Of a stretch of DNA of 64,000 nt, positions 51,574-59,348 are shown piece after piece. This DNA is from Sulfurospirillum cavolei (lineage in GTDB: Bacteria > Campylobacterota > Campylobacteria > Campylobacterales > Sulfurospirillaceae), in NCBI RefSeq assembly GCF_000813325.1, contig NZ_BBQE01000013.1. The stretch is one strand, 5' to 3'. Below the pieces are notes generated by a model. That model was not told the DNA's origin and searched no databases. It saw only the letters and a program-made list of their open reading frames with translations. Position 1 is the stretch's first letter. Each line of letters opens with the position of its first letter. A program made the translations under genes and the position numbers.

Positions 51574-52458
51574 ATGAAACCGCTTTCTAAAAAAGCGCAA
51601 GGCATCTTTTATGTGGCACTTTGCATTTTTTTATGGTCGATGATACCGACGTTTGCCAAACTTTCCCAATCCAGACTCGATCATCATCAGTATCTTTTTT
51701 ACTCCAGCGTCGTATCGTTTTTATCGCTTTTGGCGGTGGCGACGTATCGTCAACGGACGCATGAGTTGCTCAAATACTCGGCTAAAACGTATCTTGCGCT
51801 ATTAGGTCTTGGTTTTTTAGACTTCTTGTTTTATTTGTTGCTCTATTTCGGTTACGAAAGGGCCAACGGTTTGGAAGTCTTGGTCATGCAATACACGTGG
51901 CCGATTTTTATCGTACTTTTGTCGCTCTTTATTTTGAAAGAACGTCTCGGATTTGCTAAGATCGTTTCGCTGATTTTGGGTTTTTTGGGTGTGGCGATCG
52001 TCATCACCAAAGGCGATTTGGCGCAAGTCGATTTTGGAAATATCGGCGTCATTATCACCGTTTTAATCGGTGCTTTTTCGTTCGCGCTCTTTTCGGTGCT
52101 CAGTAAAAAAGTGAGCATCAATCTAACCAATGCCGTGAGCGTCTACTTTTTCACGGCGGTGGTGTATTCGTTTATTTCGATGGAGACGTTTTCAAGCTTT
52201 ACGTTTCCTACGGCCAACGAGTGGCTCTTTATCGCCGTTAACGGTGTTTTTTTAAACGGTATTTCGTATCTCTTTTGGATTAAAGCCTTGCAAAATGCCG
52301 ATGCATCGTTTGTTGCTCCTTTTATTTTTATCACGCCCGTTTTGTCGGCAAGTTTTCTCATCGCGGTATTTGACGAGCCGATTTTACCGGTTTATTTTAT
52401 CGGATTGGCGTTGGTGATAAGCTCCGGTATCGTGAACAGTCTTAAAAAGCGTTTTTAA
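51574..52458 (+). CDS. EamA/DMT-family transporter
   Basis: The 294-residue inner-membrane protein has ten hydrophobic helices in two repeated EamA halves; the first half carries VLVMQYTWPIFIVLLSLFILKERLG and the second NAVSVYFFTAVVYSFISMETF with SFVAPFIFITPVLSASFLIAVFDEPILPVYFIGLALVISSG-type ends. DMT proteins export metabolites or amino acids; substrate unknown. It lies next to the FMN riboswitch, but flavin transport cannot be concluded. Confidence 0.88.
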   Translation: MKPLSKKAQGIFYVALCIFLWSMIPTFAKLSQSRLDHHQYLFYSSVVSFLSLLAVATYRQRTHELLKYSAKTYLALLGLGFLDFLFYLLLYFGYERANGLEVLVMQYTWPIFIVLLSLFILKERLGFAKIVSLILGFLGVAIVITKGDLAQVDFGNIGVIITVLIGAFSFALFSVLSKKVSINLTNAVSVYFFTAVVYSFISMETFSSFTFPTANEWLFIAVNGVFLNGISYLFWIKALQNADASFVAPFIFITPVLSASFLIAVFDEPILPVYFIGLALVISSGIVNSLKKRF

Positions 52459-52493
52459 TTAAGCCAATCGGTTGTATGATTTCAACGAAACTT

Positions 52494-52641
52494 ATTTCTC
52501 AGGGCAGGGTGCAATTCCCTACTGGCGGTAATCTTACATGTAAGAGAGTCCGCGAGCGCCTTTACATGTAAGAATGTGAAGGGTCAAGCAGATTTGGTGC
52601 AACTCCAAAACCAACGGTTAAAGTCCGGATGAGAGAGAATA
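52494..52641 (+). ncRNA. FMN riboswitch (RFN element) upstream of ribB
   Basis: The conserved RFN blocks are in order: TTCTCAGGGCAGGGTG, AATTCCCTACTGGCGGT, AGTCCGCGAGCG, AGCAGATTTGGTG, TCCAAAACCAACGGT, AGTCCGGATGAGAGAGAA. P1 is TTCTC with GAGAA. It binds FMN and turns off ribB. Both variable joints carry an exact TTACATGTAA (52534 and 52562). TCAGGGC (52499-52505) is complementary to GCCCTGA (52697-52703) downstream, the probable switching helix. Confidence 0.93.
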
Positions 52642-52739
52642 GAGTCCTTTATTGCCATTGTTGTATGACAAGGTCGTGTCTCTAAGTATTAAACATGCCC
52701 TGATTCTGGTAAGTTTACTCATTTTCTTAGGAGTAACCC

Positions 52740-53375
52740 ATGAATCAACCTTGCGCGCGTTTTGTCGCGCCTACCTCTCTCTCGAACGCTTTGGAAGCGT
52801 TACGCAACCGTAGCGGCGTTATCGTTACCGACCGAAACGATCGTGAAGACGAAGCCGACGTTATCTTTCATGCCGAAACGCTAACGTTGGAACAAACGGC
52901 GTTGCTGATTCGCGAATGCAGCGGAATCGTCTGTTTGTGTTTGCCTCCCGAAAAAGTGGACGCGTTGGAACTGCCGATGATGGTCGTACACAACCAATCC
53001 AAATTTCACACCGGTTTTACCGTCTCCATCGAAGCCAAAGAAGACGTCAGCACGGGCGTGAGCGCTAAAGATCGTCTGAGAACGATTCAAGCAGCGATTC
53101 ATCCAAACGGTAAAACCAAAATCGTCTCTCCGGGGCATGTTTTTCCGCTTCGCGCCAAAGAAGGCGGCGTGCTGGAACGGGACGGTCATACCGAAGCTTC
53201 GGTGGATTTGATGCGTTTAGCGGGGCTTTCGCCTTATGCGGTGTTGTGCGAGCTGACCAATCCGGACGGCACGATGACCAAAGGAGAAGAGGTACGCGCT
53301 TTTGCGCGCAAAAGCGGTTTCCCGATCGTCTCTATAGAAGAGATTATCGACTATCGTCGCCAAAACGCGTGTTAA
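52740..53375 (+). CDS. ribB: 3,4-dihydroxy-2-butanone-4-phosphate synthase
   Basis: RibB makes the four-carbon unit of riboflavin from ribulose 5-phosphate. The 211-residue protein has DRNDREDEADVIFHAETLT (about 30-50), FTVSIEAKEDVSTGVSAKDR and GHVFPLRAKEGGVLERDGHTEASVDLMRLAG, the catalytic residues of the family, and no RibA domain. It starts at ATG 52740 with AGGAG 10 bases upstream. Control is by the FMN riboswitch just before it. Confidence 0.95.
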   Translation: MNQPCARFVAPTSLSNALEALRNRSGVIVTDRNDREDEADVIFHAETLTLEQTALLIRECSGIVCLCLPPEKVDALELPMMVVHNQSKFHTGFTVSIEAKEDVSTGVSAKDRLRTIQAAIHPNGKTKIVSPGHVFPLRAKEGGVLERDGHTEASVDLMRLAGLSPYAVLCELTNPDGTMTKGEEVRAFARKSGFPIVSIEEIIDYRRQNAC

Positions 53376-53376
53376 T

Positions 53377-54258
53377 TTAAGAAGGCCGGAGTACGTTTAA
53401 AACATGCGTTTTAAACGTACTCAAAAGTTTACTTTGGTACTTGTCTTTGTGGTAAATCAGGTAAAACGGACGGCGAATCGAGACGTTTTTGAGCTGAACT
53501 TCAAAGAGTTCGCGACGTTGAAGCTCTTTTTCGACGACGACGCGCGAGACGCAGGTCATAATATCCGCAGAGTGCAACAGAAGGGTTTTCGCCTCTTCAA
53601 ATTCGCTAAATTCCGTGAAGACGGGTAAAGAACGGGCAATCTCCCCCAACGCTTCCAAAAAAACTTCGCGCGTACCCGATCCTTTTTCCCGTAAAATCCA
53701 CTTTTTTTCGAATAATTCGTCGATGTAGACGCACTGATTTGCCAATGCGCTATCGCCGGTTACGACGATGAGTTCGTCATAGCCGATCGTCTCTTTGACG
53801 ATTTCGCGTTCATCGCATGCCGATTCGATAAATCCTACGTCGATGGTGCCGTTTTTAACCATCTGAATGATCGTCGCCGAATTATGAATCTCTTTATGAA
53901 TGCGTACGTTTTCATGGTGCAGTAGAAAATCAAACACGATGCGGGGCGTCAAATAATCGCCGATAGTTTTGCTCGAAGCGATTTTCAAAATACCCAAAAG
54001 CGCATTGCCGCTAAACAAACTCTGAGCCTCTAAAAGTGCCGTAAAAGCAGGGTAGGTTAGCTCTTTAAAAAGTCTTCCCGTTTCGCTTAAAACCAACTTT
54101 TTCCCGATGCGATCGAAGAGAGATTCGCCGATGTCGTGCTCAAGCGATTTGATCGCTAAGGAGAGTGCCGATTGCGTGATGTTTAACTTTTGCGCCGTTT
54201 TGGAAAAATGGGGCTCTTCGCATAAACGGTAAAAAAAAGAGAGTTCTTTGAGCGTCAT
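53377..54258 (-). CDS. LysR-family transcriptional regulator, YeiE-like
   Basis: The 293-residue regulator has an N-terminal winged helix (FSKTAQKLNITQSALSLAIKSLEHDIGESLFDRIGKKLVLSETG) and a LysR substrate-binding domain. It is divergent from a YeiH-family transporter, the usual YeiE-YeiH pairing. YeiE has been linked with sulfite response in enteric bacteria, so a role in sulfur oxyanion stress is plausible here. The ligand is not visible from sequence. Confidence 0.82.
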   Translation of the reverse strand: MTLKELSFFYRLCEEPHFSKTAQKLNITQSALSLAIKSLEHDIGESLFDRIGKKLVLSETGRLFKELTYPAFTALLEAQSLFSGNALLGILKIASSKTIGDYLTPRIVFDFLLHHENVRIHKEIHNSATIIQMVKNGTIDVGFIESACDEREIVKETIGYDELIVVTGDSALANQCVYIDELFEKKWILREKGSGTREVFLEALGEIARSLPVFTEFSEFEEAKTLLLHSADIMTCVSRVVVEKELQRRELFEVQLKNVSIRRPFYLIYHKDKYQSKLLSTFKTHVLNVLRPS

Positions 54259-54421
54259 TTTCTTTCTTTCTTCAAAATTAGCGTCAAACGCTTTTTACGC
54301 GTTAGGAATGATGTGCTAGCGCGAAGTCTAGGGCGTACCCAATCGTTTTTACACAAAATTGATTTAAAATATTAATGATTATAGCAAATTTAATTTATTT
54401 TGTTTATGAATAAAAAGCTCC

Positions 54422-54427
54422 TATAAT
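54422..54427 (+). promoter_or_regulatory. Probable -10 box (TATAAT) of the YeiH gene
   Basis: CTATAATGG lies 27 bases before ATG 54454. The gap to the LysR gene (about 195 bases, AT-rich) would hold the LysR site. Confidence 0.5.
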
Positions 54428-54453
54428 GGTTGAAATTTTTAGAAGGAAGCGGA

Positions 54454-55479
54454 ATGTTTCGTAAAGAAAATCGGTCTCATACCCTAAGCGGTATCTTGTT
54501 TGTCGCGCTTTTTGCGACGAGTGCTACGTACTTGAGCGAGTTTGAGCTGTTTAAACATTTGGGCTTAAGCCCGTTAATCGTGGGCATTGTACTCGGAATG
54601 CTCTATGCCAACACTTTGCGTTCGAAATTGCCGCAGGAGTGGGTTGCGGGTATTTTATTTTCGACTAAAACGATTTTACGTACGGGGATCGTTTTTTACG
54701 GTTTTCGTTTGACGTTTCAAAATATCCTCGAAGTCGGTTTGGCGGGTGTCGTTACGAGCGTATTGGTCGTTTCGTTGACGTTTATCATCGGTTATCTGGT
54801 CGGGACGAAACTGCTAAAACTCGATAAGGAGACGACGATTTTGACCGCGGCGGGCAGTTCTATTTGCGGAGCGGCGGCGGTGCTGGCAACCGAGCCCGTC
54901 GTCAAAGCCGAAGCGTATAAAAGCACGATCGCCGTTTCCACGGTCGTCGTGTTTGGAACGATAGCGATGTTTTTGTACCCCTTTTTGTACCGTGCGGGAT
55001 GTGTGCCTTTGAGTCCCTCCGAAATGGGTATTTACGTCGGAGGAACCTTGCATGAAGTCGCGCACGTCGTTGCCGCCGGAAATGCTATCGGCGATGAAAC
55101 GTCGCAAAGTGCCGTGATCGTTAAGATGATACGCGTTATGTTGTTGGCGCCGTTCTTGATTCTTTTGGGACTTTGGCTAACGCGTGCCTCCAAGTCGATT
55201 TACAAAACCAAAACCAAGATTACGATACCGTGGTTTGCGGTTTTGTTTATCGTCGTCGCGGGGTTTAATTCGCTGCATCTTCTACCCTTACATGTCGTCG
55301 ATACGATCAACGCCTTGGACACGTTTTTGTTGACCATGGCGATGAGTGCTTTGGGCATGGAAACCAATGCGAGCAAGTTTAAAAACGTGGGTATGAAGCC
55401 GATCTATTTAGCGACGATTTTATTCGTATGGCTGATTTTCGGAGGCTTCGCCATCGTTAAATTTTCTTTGACATTGTAG
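54454..55479 (+). CDS. yeiH: YeiH-family (UPF0324) putative sulfate/sulfite exporter
   Basis: The 341-residue integral membrane protein of the UPF0324 family has about ten helices, with LGLSPLIVGIVLGMLYANT, a TAAGSSICGAAAVLATEPVVKA loop and VGGTLHEVAHVVAAGNAIGD. Members are annotated as sulfate exporters by association only. I start at ATG 54454 (AGAAGGAAG upstream) rather than at 54430. A paired LysR gene lies divergently upstream. Confidence 0.83.
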   Translation: MFRKENRSHTLSGILFVALFATSATYLSEFELFKHLGLSPLIVGIVLGMLYANTLRSKLPQEWVAGILFSTKTILRTGIVFYGFRLTFQNILEVGLAGVVTSVLVVSLTFIIGYLVGTKLLKLDKETTILTAAGSSICGAAAVLATEPVVKAEAYKSTIAVSTVVVFGTIAMFLYPFLYRAGCVPLSPSEMGIYVGGTLHEVAHVVAAGNAIGDETSQSAVIVKMIRVMLLAPFLILLGLWLTRASKSIYKTKTKITIPWFAVLFIVVAGFNSLHLLPLHVVDTINALDTFLLTMAMSALGMETNASKFKNVGMKPIYLATILFVWLIFGGFAIVKFSLTL

Positions 55480-55483
55480 CGCG

Positions 55484-56335
55484 TTAGTCTTTGCCTAAAA
55501 ATTCGCTTGCCTCGGAAATAATCAGAAACGCTTCGGGATCGTATTCGCGAATAATATCTTTTAAGAGTTGAATTTTCGAGGCTTCGACGGACAGTAAAAT
55601 CATCGTTTTGATCTGCTTTTCATGATGCAATCCCGTTCCCGTAAAGATCGTACCGTGCTCTTCGATGCGATCGCGAATCTGCTCGGTGAGGATTTCAACG
55701 TTGTTAGAGATGATTTTGACGACTTTTTTAGACGGACGACCCGTGATGATCGTATCGATCACTTTGGTCGTGACGTACACGCCGAACATACTGTAAAGGG
55801 CTCTTGAAATATCGCCGTAAGCAAAAATATAGACGATCATAATCGAAAGATCGATGCTCAAAAGCACTTCGGCGGCTTTGAACTTCGTCTTTTGCGCAAC
55901 GATTTCTCCCACGACGGAGGTGCTTCCGGTCGAAGAACGTCCTTTGATAATCAAGCCTACGCCAAGACCGATAAAAATACCCCCGAATACCGCCGCAAGC
56001 AATAAATCGTCGCTCAGCGGTTTGAGGTGTAATGCTTCGCGAAAAAGATCGGTAAAAAAAGAGGTTGCAAAAAGCGCGACCAAAGTTTTTAGAAAATAGA
56101 GTTTGCCGAAATAGACGTACCCTAAAACGATAAAAGGAATGCTCACGCATACGATCAGCGTTCCTAAAGTGAGTTGCGTGATGAAAAAGTGCAAAATCAA
56201 AGCAATACCGATGCCCCCTCCGGTAATCACACCGTTAGGGGATAGAAAGCATACGACGCCAAACGCCATCGATAACGCGCCTAAAAAGACGTATGCCGTT
56301 TGCAGAAGTTGCGTCGACAATAAGGCTTTTGTCAT
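55484..56335 (-). CDS. YitT-family membrane protein (DUF161/DUF2179)
   Basis: The 283-residue protein has about five helices (FGVVCFLSPNGVITGGGIGIALI near the start, GLGVGLIIKGRSSTGSTSVVGEIVAQ) and a cytoplasmic C-terminal DUF2179 domain (VEILTEQIRDRIEEHGTIFTGTGLH). Function of the family is unknown. It overlaps sppA by 4 bases on the same strand and is convergent with yeiH. Confidence 0.85.
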   Translation of the reverse strand: MTKALLSTQLLQTAYVFLGALSMAFGVVCFLSPNGVITGGGIGIALILHFFITQLTLGTLIVCVSIPFIVLGYVYFGKLYFLKTLVALFATSFFTDLFREALHLKPLSDDLLLAAVFGGIFIGLGVGLIIKGRSSTGSTSVVGEIVAQKTKFKAAEVLLSIDLSIMIVYIFAYGDISRALYSMFGVYVTTKVIDTIITGRPSKKVVKIISNNVEILTEQIRDRIEEHGTIFTGTGLHHEKQIKTMILLSVEASKIQLLKDIIREYDPEAFLIISEASEFLGKD

Positions 56336-57192
56336 TTAAGATAACCGGTTAAATTGAGAAGCGGAAGCTTGGTCGTGCTTTCGAGTTTTTTCATCCACTT
56401 GTCCATCGGGTCGGGTTTTTCCCAAACGGGATGCGCGACGTTTGCCAAAGCTTCAACCCTCTTTTTCGCCTCTTGCGCCGAGCCTATTTCGTCGATGAGG
56501 TGAACGTTTAAGGCTTTAGAGGCGATAAAAACTTGTGCATTCGCAAACTCGTCGGGTTTCGCAAGGTTCAGCCCGCGCGCGGTTGCCACGTCTTTGACGA
56601 AAAGGTCGTAAGCATCGCCGATCAGGCCTTTGAGTGCTTCTTTCTCTTTGGGCGTCCACTCTCTGGTAAACGTTCCCATTTGCTTGTATTCGCCGGCGGT
56701 AATAATCTGCTCCGAAATACCTAGTTTTTTAGCCAATTCGGCGACGTTGGGTGCTTGAAAAAGAACGCCGATCGAGCCGATGAAGGCACCCGGATTGGCG
56801 ATAATGTAGTTCGACCAAATCGAAGCGTAATAGCTGCCGCTGGTCATGCTTCCCGCCGCGTACGCGACGACGGGTTTTTTCTCCGCCAAACGCTTAACCG
56901 CTAAAGAGAGTTCGATGGAAGGAGCAAGTGCGCCGCCGGGAGAGTCGACATGTAAGAGTACGCCTTTGATTTGGTCGTTTTCTTCGGCTTTTTCGATCGT
57001 ATCCAAAATTTCGTCGATGTTTAAGATTTCGCCTTCGATTTTGACGATCGCAAGGTTAGGCTCTTTGATCTCCTCTTGCGAGACGACGATCCATGCGACG
57101 ATTAAGAGTAAGACGACGGTTTTAAAGTGGGTTTGAACGTAGTTCAAAATCGCACCTAAGACGATAAAAGGTTTTTTGAGTAGGTTTAACAT
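56332..57192 (-). CDS. sppA: Signal peptide peptidase SppA, short form
   Basis: SppA degrades cleaved signal peptides in the membrane. The 286-residue S49-family enzyme has an N-terminal membrane helix (about 10-30), HVDSPGGALAPSIE, then YAAGSMTSGSYYASI with the catalytic Ser, and the Lys in EYKQMGTFTREWT. It starts at ATG 57192, overlapping the preceding deaminase stop by 7 bases; the upstream frame to 57273 lies inside that gene. Order with the deaminase and aroQ matches Campylobacter. Confidence 0.9.
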   Translation of the reverse strand: MLNLLKKPFIVLGAILNYVQTHFKTVVLLLIVAWIVVSQEEIKEPNLAIVKIEGEILNIDEILDTIEKAEENDQIKGVLLHVDSPGGALAPSIELSLAVKRLAEKKPVVAYAAGSMTSGSYYASIWSNYIIANPGAFIGSIGVLFQAPNVAELAKKLGISEQIITAGEYKQMGTFTREWTPKEKEALKGLIGDAYDLFVKDVATARGLNLAKPDEFANAQVFIASKALNVHLIDEIGSAQEAKKRVEALANVAHPVWEKPDPMDKWMKKLESTTKLPLLNLTGYLK

Positions 57193-58412
57193 AAGGCTTC
57201 TCCGTGAATATAAATCGCTTCCATGCGACGGGTGTGTAAGAGCGTTTGTACGATCAGCGTTTCTTGGTCGCACGCTTGCGGAAGCGTTGCGACGATAAGG
57301 TCGGCATAGCGGTCTTTTTCAAGCGATCCGCACGGAAGTTTTAAGGCTTTTGCCGCGTTACATGTAACGCTTTGCAAGAGCAATTTAGCCAAGGTCGTAA
57401 GATCGCGCTCGTAATGCATCATTAAAGCACTTCGCATCTCGTCCCAAAGGCTGAGCGAGGTGTTGGAACTGAGTCCGTCCGTACCTAAGGTAAGGTTTAT
57501 TTTTGCGGCAAGCACTTTGGCGACGTCAAGTTTGCCCGAGCCTAAAAGACGATTGGAAACGGGGCAATGCGTAAGCGTTGCTTTTTGATCGGAAAGGGCG
57601 TGTAACTCTTCGATATCGGCATAAACCGCATGGGTAAAAAGCGTCGGAACGTTTTCAAACAGGGCAAGGTATTCTAAAGCGTCGCACATCGGTTTTGCGT
57701 GGGGATTAAACGCGCTTAAAAAGGGTTGGAAATCTCCCTCGGCGTTATCGAGCCAAGCACGCTCGGCAAGACTCTCCATAAAATGCGTCGAAACGACGCA
57801 CCCTTCTTCGCGTGCTTTTTGCAAGGCTTTTTTCGCCAAAATCGGATGCGTCGAATAGGGTGAATGAACCGAAATAGCCGGAATAAAACGATTGCCCTCG
57901 TGAGCTTTCGAATCCTCAAAACGACTCGCAAAGTCTGCGTACATCGCATCGACCGCGCTAGGAGCGGAGCCTAAAATTTCATTGAAATAAACGACGCGTT
58001 GAGGCGTTTGTACGCAAGCGTGTAAATCGGCTCCGAAACTGCTGATGGCACCTAAGGTCGTCGTTCCGCTTTGAAGCATTTCGCGAAGCGCGGCGGCGAT
58101 GTGTTCGTGCGTTGCGAGTGCGCTGAGCTCTTCGCGGTGTTGAATGACGGATTGAAGCCACGGAATAAAGTCGCCGTAACGAAGCATCGTACGGTTGGCG
58201 CTAAACTCTAAATGCACATGGGCGTTAATCAAGCCCGGCAAAATAACGCTATGAGGCGGTGTTTGAATCAGCGTAGCGTCCGGATAACGCGTTTGAAGCG
58301 CATCGCTTTGTCCTACGTCGATAATCGTTTCGTCGAAAACGACGCCGCCTTTTTCGATTATCTCAAACGTCGCGTTACATGTTAGGACGAAATCGGCAAT
58401 CAATAACTTCAC
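57186..58412 (-). CDS. Aminodeoxyfutalosine deaminase family amidohydrolase (menaquinone pathway)
   Basis: The 408-residue metal-dependent hydrolase resembles HP0267 of Helicobacter, which deaminates 6-amino-6-deoxyfutalosine in menaquinone synthesis. Visible are PGLINAHVHLEFSA (first metal site), SVHSPYSTHPIL, STHFMES, THAVYAD, HCPVSNRLL and LGTDGLSSN. The gene starts at ATG 58412 just before the repeat region. Menaquinone is the expected donor to the Psr complexes. Substrate is assigned by family and order, not proven. Confidence 0.85.
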   Translation of the reverse strand: MKLLIADFVLTCNATFEIIEKGGVVFDETIIDVGQSDALQTRYPDATLIQTPPHSVILPGLINAHVHLEFSANRTMLRYGDFIPWLQSVIQHREELSALATHEHIAAALREMLQSGTTTLGAISSFGADLHACVQTPQRVVYFNEILGSAPSAVDAMYADFASRFEDSKAHEGNRFIPAISVHSPYSTHPILAKKALQKAREEGCVVSTHFMESLAERAWLDNAEGDFQPFLSAFNPHAKPMCDALEYLALFENVPTLFTHAVYADIEELHALSDQKATLTHCPVSNRLLGSGKLDVAKVLAAKINLTLGTDGLSSNTSLSLWDEMRSALMMHYERDLTTLAKLLLQSVTCNAAKALKLPCGSLEKDRYADLIVATLPQACDQETLIVQTLLHTRRMEAIYIHGEALC

Positions 58413-58480
58413 GTTTTTCCTTTATGTTCTTCCAAAGAAGAGTATTAAACTTCCTACAAAATACTTTTCGCTTTCGTAAG

Positions 58481-58571
58481 AAAAAGCACCGAAGGGTGCG
58501 TGGGCATTGCGCCGAGCAAAACCCAGTGTTAACGTAGCTTTTAGAGCTTAGCTCTAAAGGCGTGTCAAGAT
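58481..58571 (-). repeat. 92-bp tandem unit 1 (candidate small RNA unit)
   Basis: Nearly identical to unit 2 (two substitutions). Minus-strand order: TTGACA (58563-58568), 19-bp palindrome TTTAGAGCTAAGCTCTAAA (58540-58558), a small hairpin (TTGC/GCAA), then GCACC-CTTC-GGTGC followed by T5. Confidence 0.7.
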
Positions 58572-58663
58572 AAAAAAGCACCGAAGGGTGCGTGGGCATT
58601 GCGCCGAGCAAAACCCAGTGTTAACGTAGCTTTTAGAGCTTAGCTTTAAAAGCGTGTCAAGAT
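58572..58663 (-). repeat. 92-bp tandem unit 2 (candidate small RNA unit)
   Basis: Same order as unit 1: TTGACA (58655-58660), palindrome with one mismatch (58632-58650), TTGC/GCAA hairpin, GCACC-CTTC-GGTGC (58578-58591) and T6 on the minus strand. Confidence 0.7.
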
Positions 58664-58765
58664 AAAAAAGCACCGAAGGGTGCGCGGGCACTCCGTCTTG
58701 GAGAACTCAGTGTTAACGTAGCTTTTCACGGAAACTTCGTTTTAGAGCTTAGCTCTAAAGGCGTC
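58664..58765 (-). repeat. Diverged tandem unit 3 (candidate small RNA unit)
   Basis: The terminator-like hairpin (58670-58683, T6) and palindrome (58741-58759, perfect) are kept. The small hairpin has changed to CTCC/GGAG, and there is a 17-bp insertion (CACGGAAACTTCGTTTT). No TTGACA precedes it on the minus strand. Confidence 0.65.
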
Positions 58766-58834
58766 CTCTGCGTTCTTTTGCGTTGATTGAAACGCGAATA
58801 AAATCGCGTAATTGTATCCTAAACTAACCGCTGA

Positions 58835-58840
58835 TATAAT
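58835..58840 (+). promoter_or_regulatory. Probable -10 box (TATAAT) of aroQ and the downstream run
   Basis: GATATAATAAG lies 29 bases before ATG 58869; TAAAGG near 58857 is the ribosome site. Confidence 0.5.
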
Positions 58841-58868
58841 AAGAACAAATTTTTAATAAAGGTTATTC

Positions 58869-59348
58869 ATGAAAATAGTCGTGATTCAAGGTCCTAATCT
58901 CAATATGCTCGGTTACCGCGAACCAAACGTTTACGGTGCGATGAAATTGGAAGAAATCCATACGCAAATGGAAGCGGTCGCTAAACAAAATAATTTTGAG
59001 ATCGAATTTTTTCAATCTAACTTGGAAGGCGAAATCGTCGATAAGATCCAAGAGTGTTTGGGCGATGCCGACGGTATCATCATCAATCCGGCGGCGTATA
59101 CGCACACCTCTATCGCGATTCGCGACGCGATCAGCGCGGTTTCGCTTCCTGCGATTGAAGTGCATATCAGCAATATCTACCGTAGAGAAGAGTTTCGTCA
59201 AAAAAGTATGACCGCAGCGGTTTGTACGGGACAAATCAGCGGTTTTGGACCTTTTGGCTATCACCTTGCCATGATCTCGATGATGCAAATGTTAGGCGAA
59301 CTCGACGCGCTTCGCAAAGCGCAAGCCGCCGGACAAGCCAAAGCGTAA
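58869..59348 (+). CDS. aroQ: Type II 3-dehydroquinate dehydratase
   Basis: AroQ performs the third shikimate-pathway step. The 159-residue protein has GPNLNMLGYREPNVYG (9-24) with the catalytic Tyr, INPAAYTHTSIAIRDAI and EVHISNIYRREEFRQKS with the catalytic His and Arg. Length is normal. It begins the run toward fliA and abuts the M24 peptidase gene with no gap. Confidence 0.95.
   Translation: MKIVVIQGPNLNMLGYREPNVYGAMKLEEIHTQMEAVAKQNNFEIEFFQSNLEGEIVDKIQECLGDADGIIINPAAYTHTSIAIRDAISAVSLPAIEVHISNIYRREEFRQKSMTAAVCTGQISGFGPFGYHLAMISMMQMLGELDALRKAQAAGQAKA

Larger units (their letters stand above)
58413..58868. other. Gene-free stretch holding three tandem repeat units
   Basis: No protein gene fits these 456 bases. 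They contain the three units at 58481-58765 and, before aroQ, AT-rich DNA with a TATAAT. The single long open frame (58375-58611) does not repeat in frame because 92 is not divisible by 3. Confidence 0.8.

Noticed and set aside
58375..58611. Minus-strand open frame through the repeats as a real small protein
   Set aside because: The repeat period is not a multiple of 3, so the frame shifts between units, and no family pattern or ribosome site is seen.
25541..58759. Terminator at 25541 and the 58.5 kb palindromes as one mobile repeat family
   Set aside because: They share TTAGAGC/GCTCTAA only; a 7-bp stem is too short to claim common origin within one window.
58481..58765. CRISPR array
   Set aside because: Units are 92 bp, near-identical over their whole length, with no short repeat alternating with unique spacers and no cas genes.
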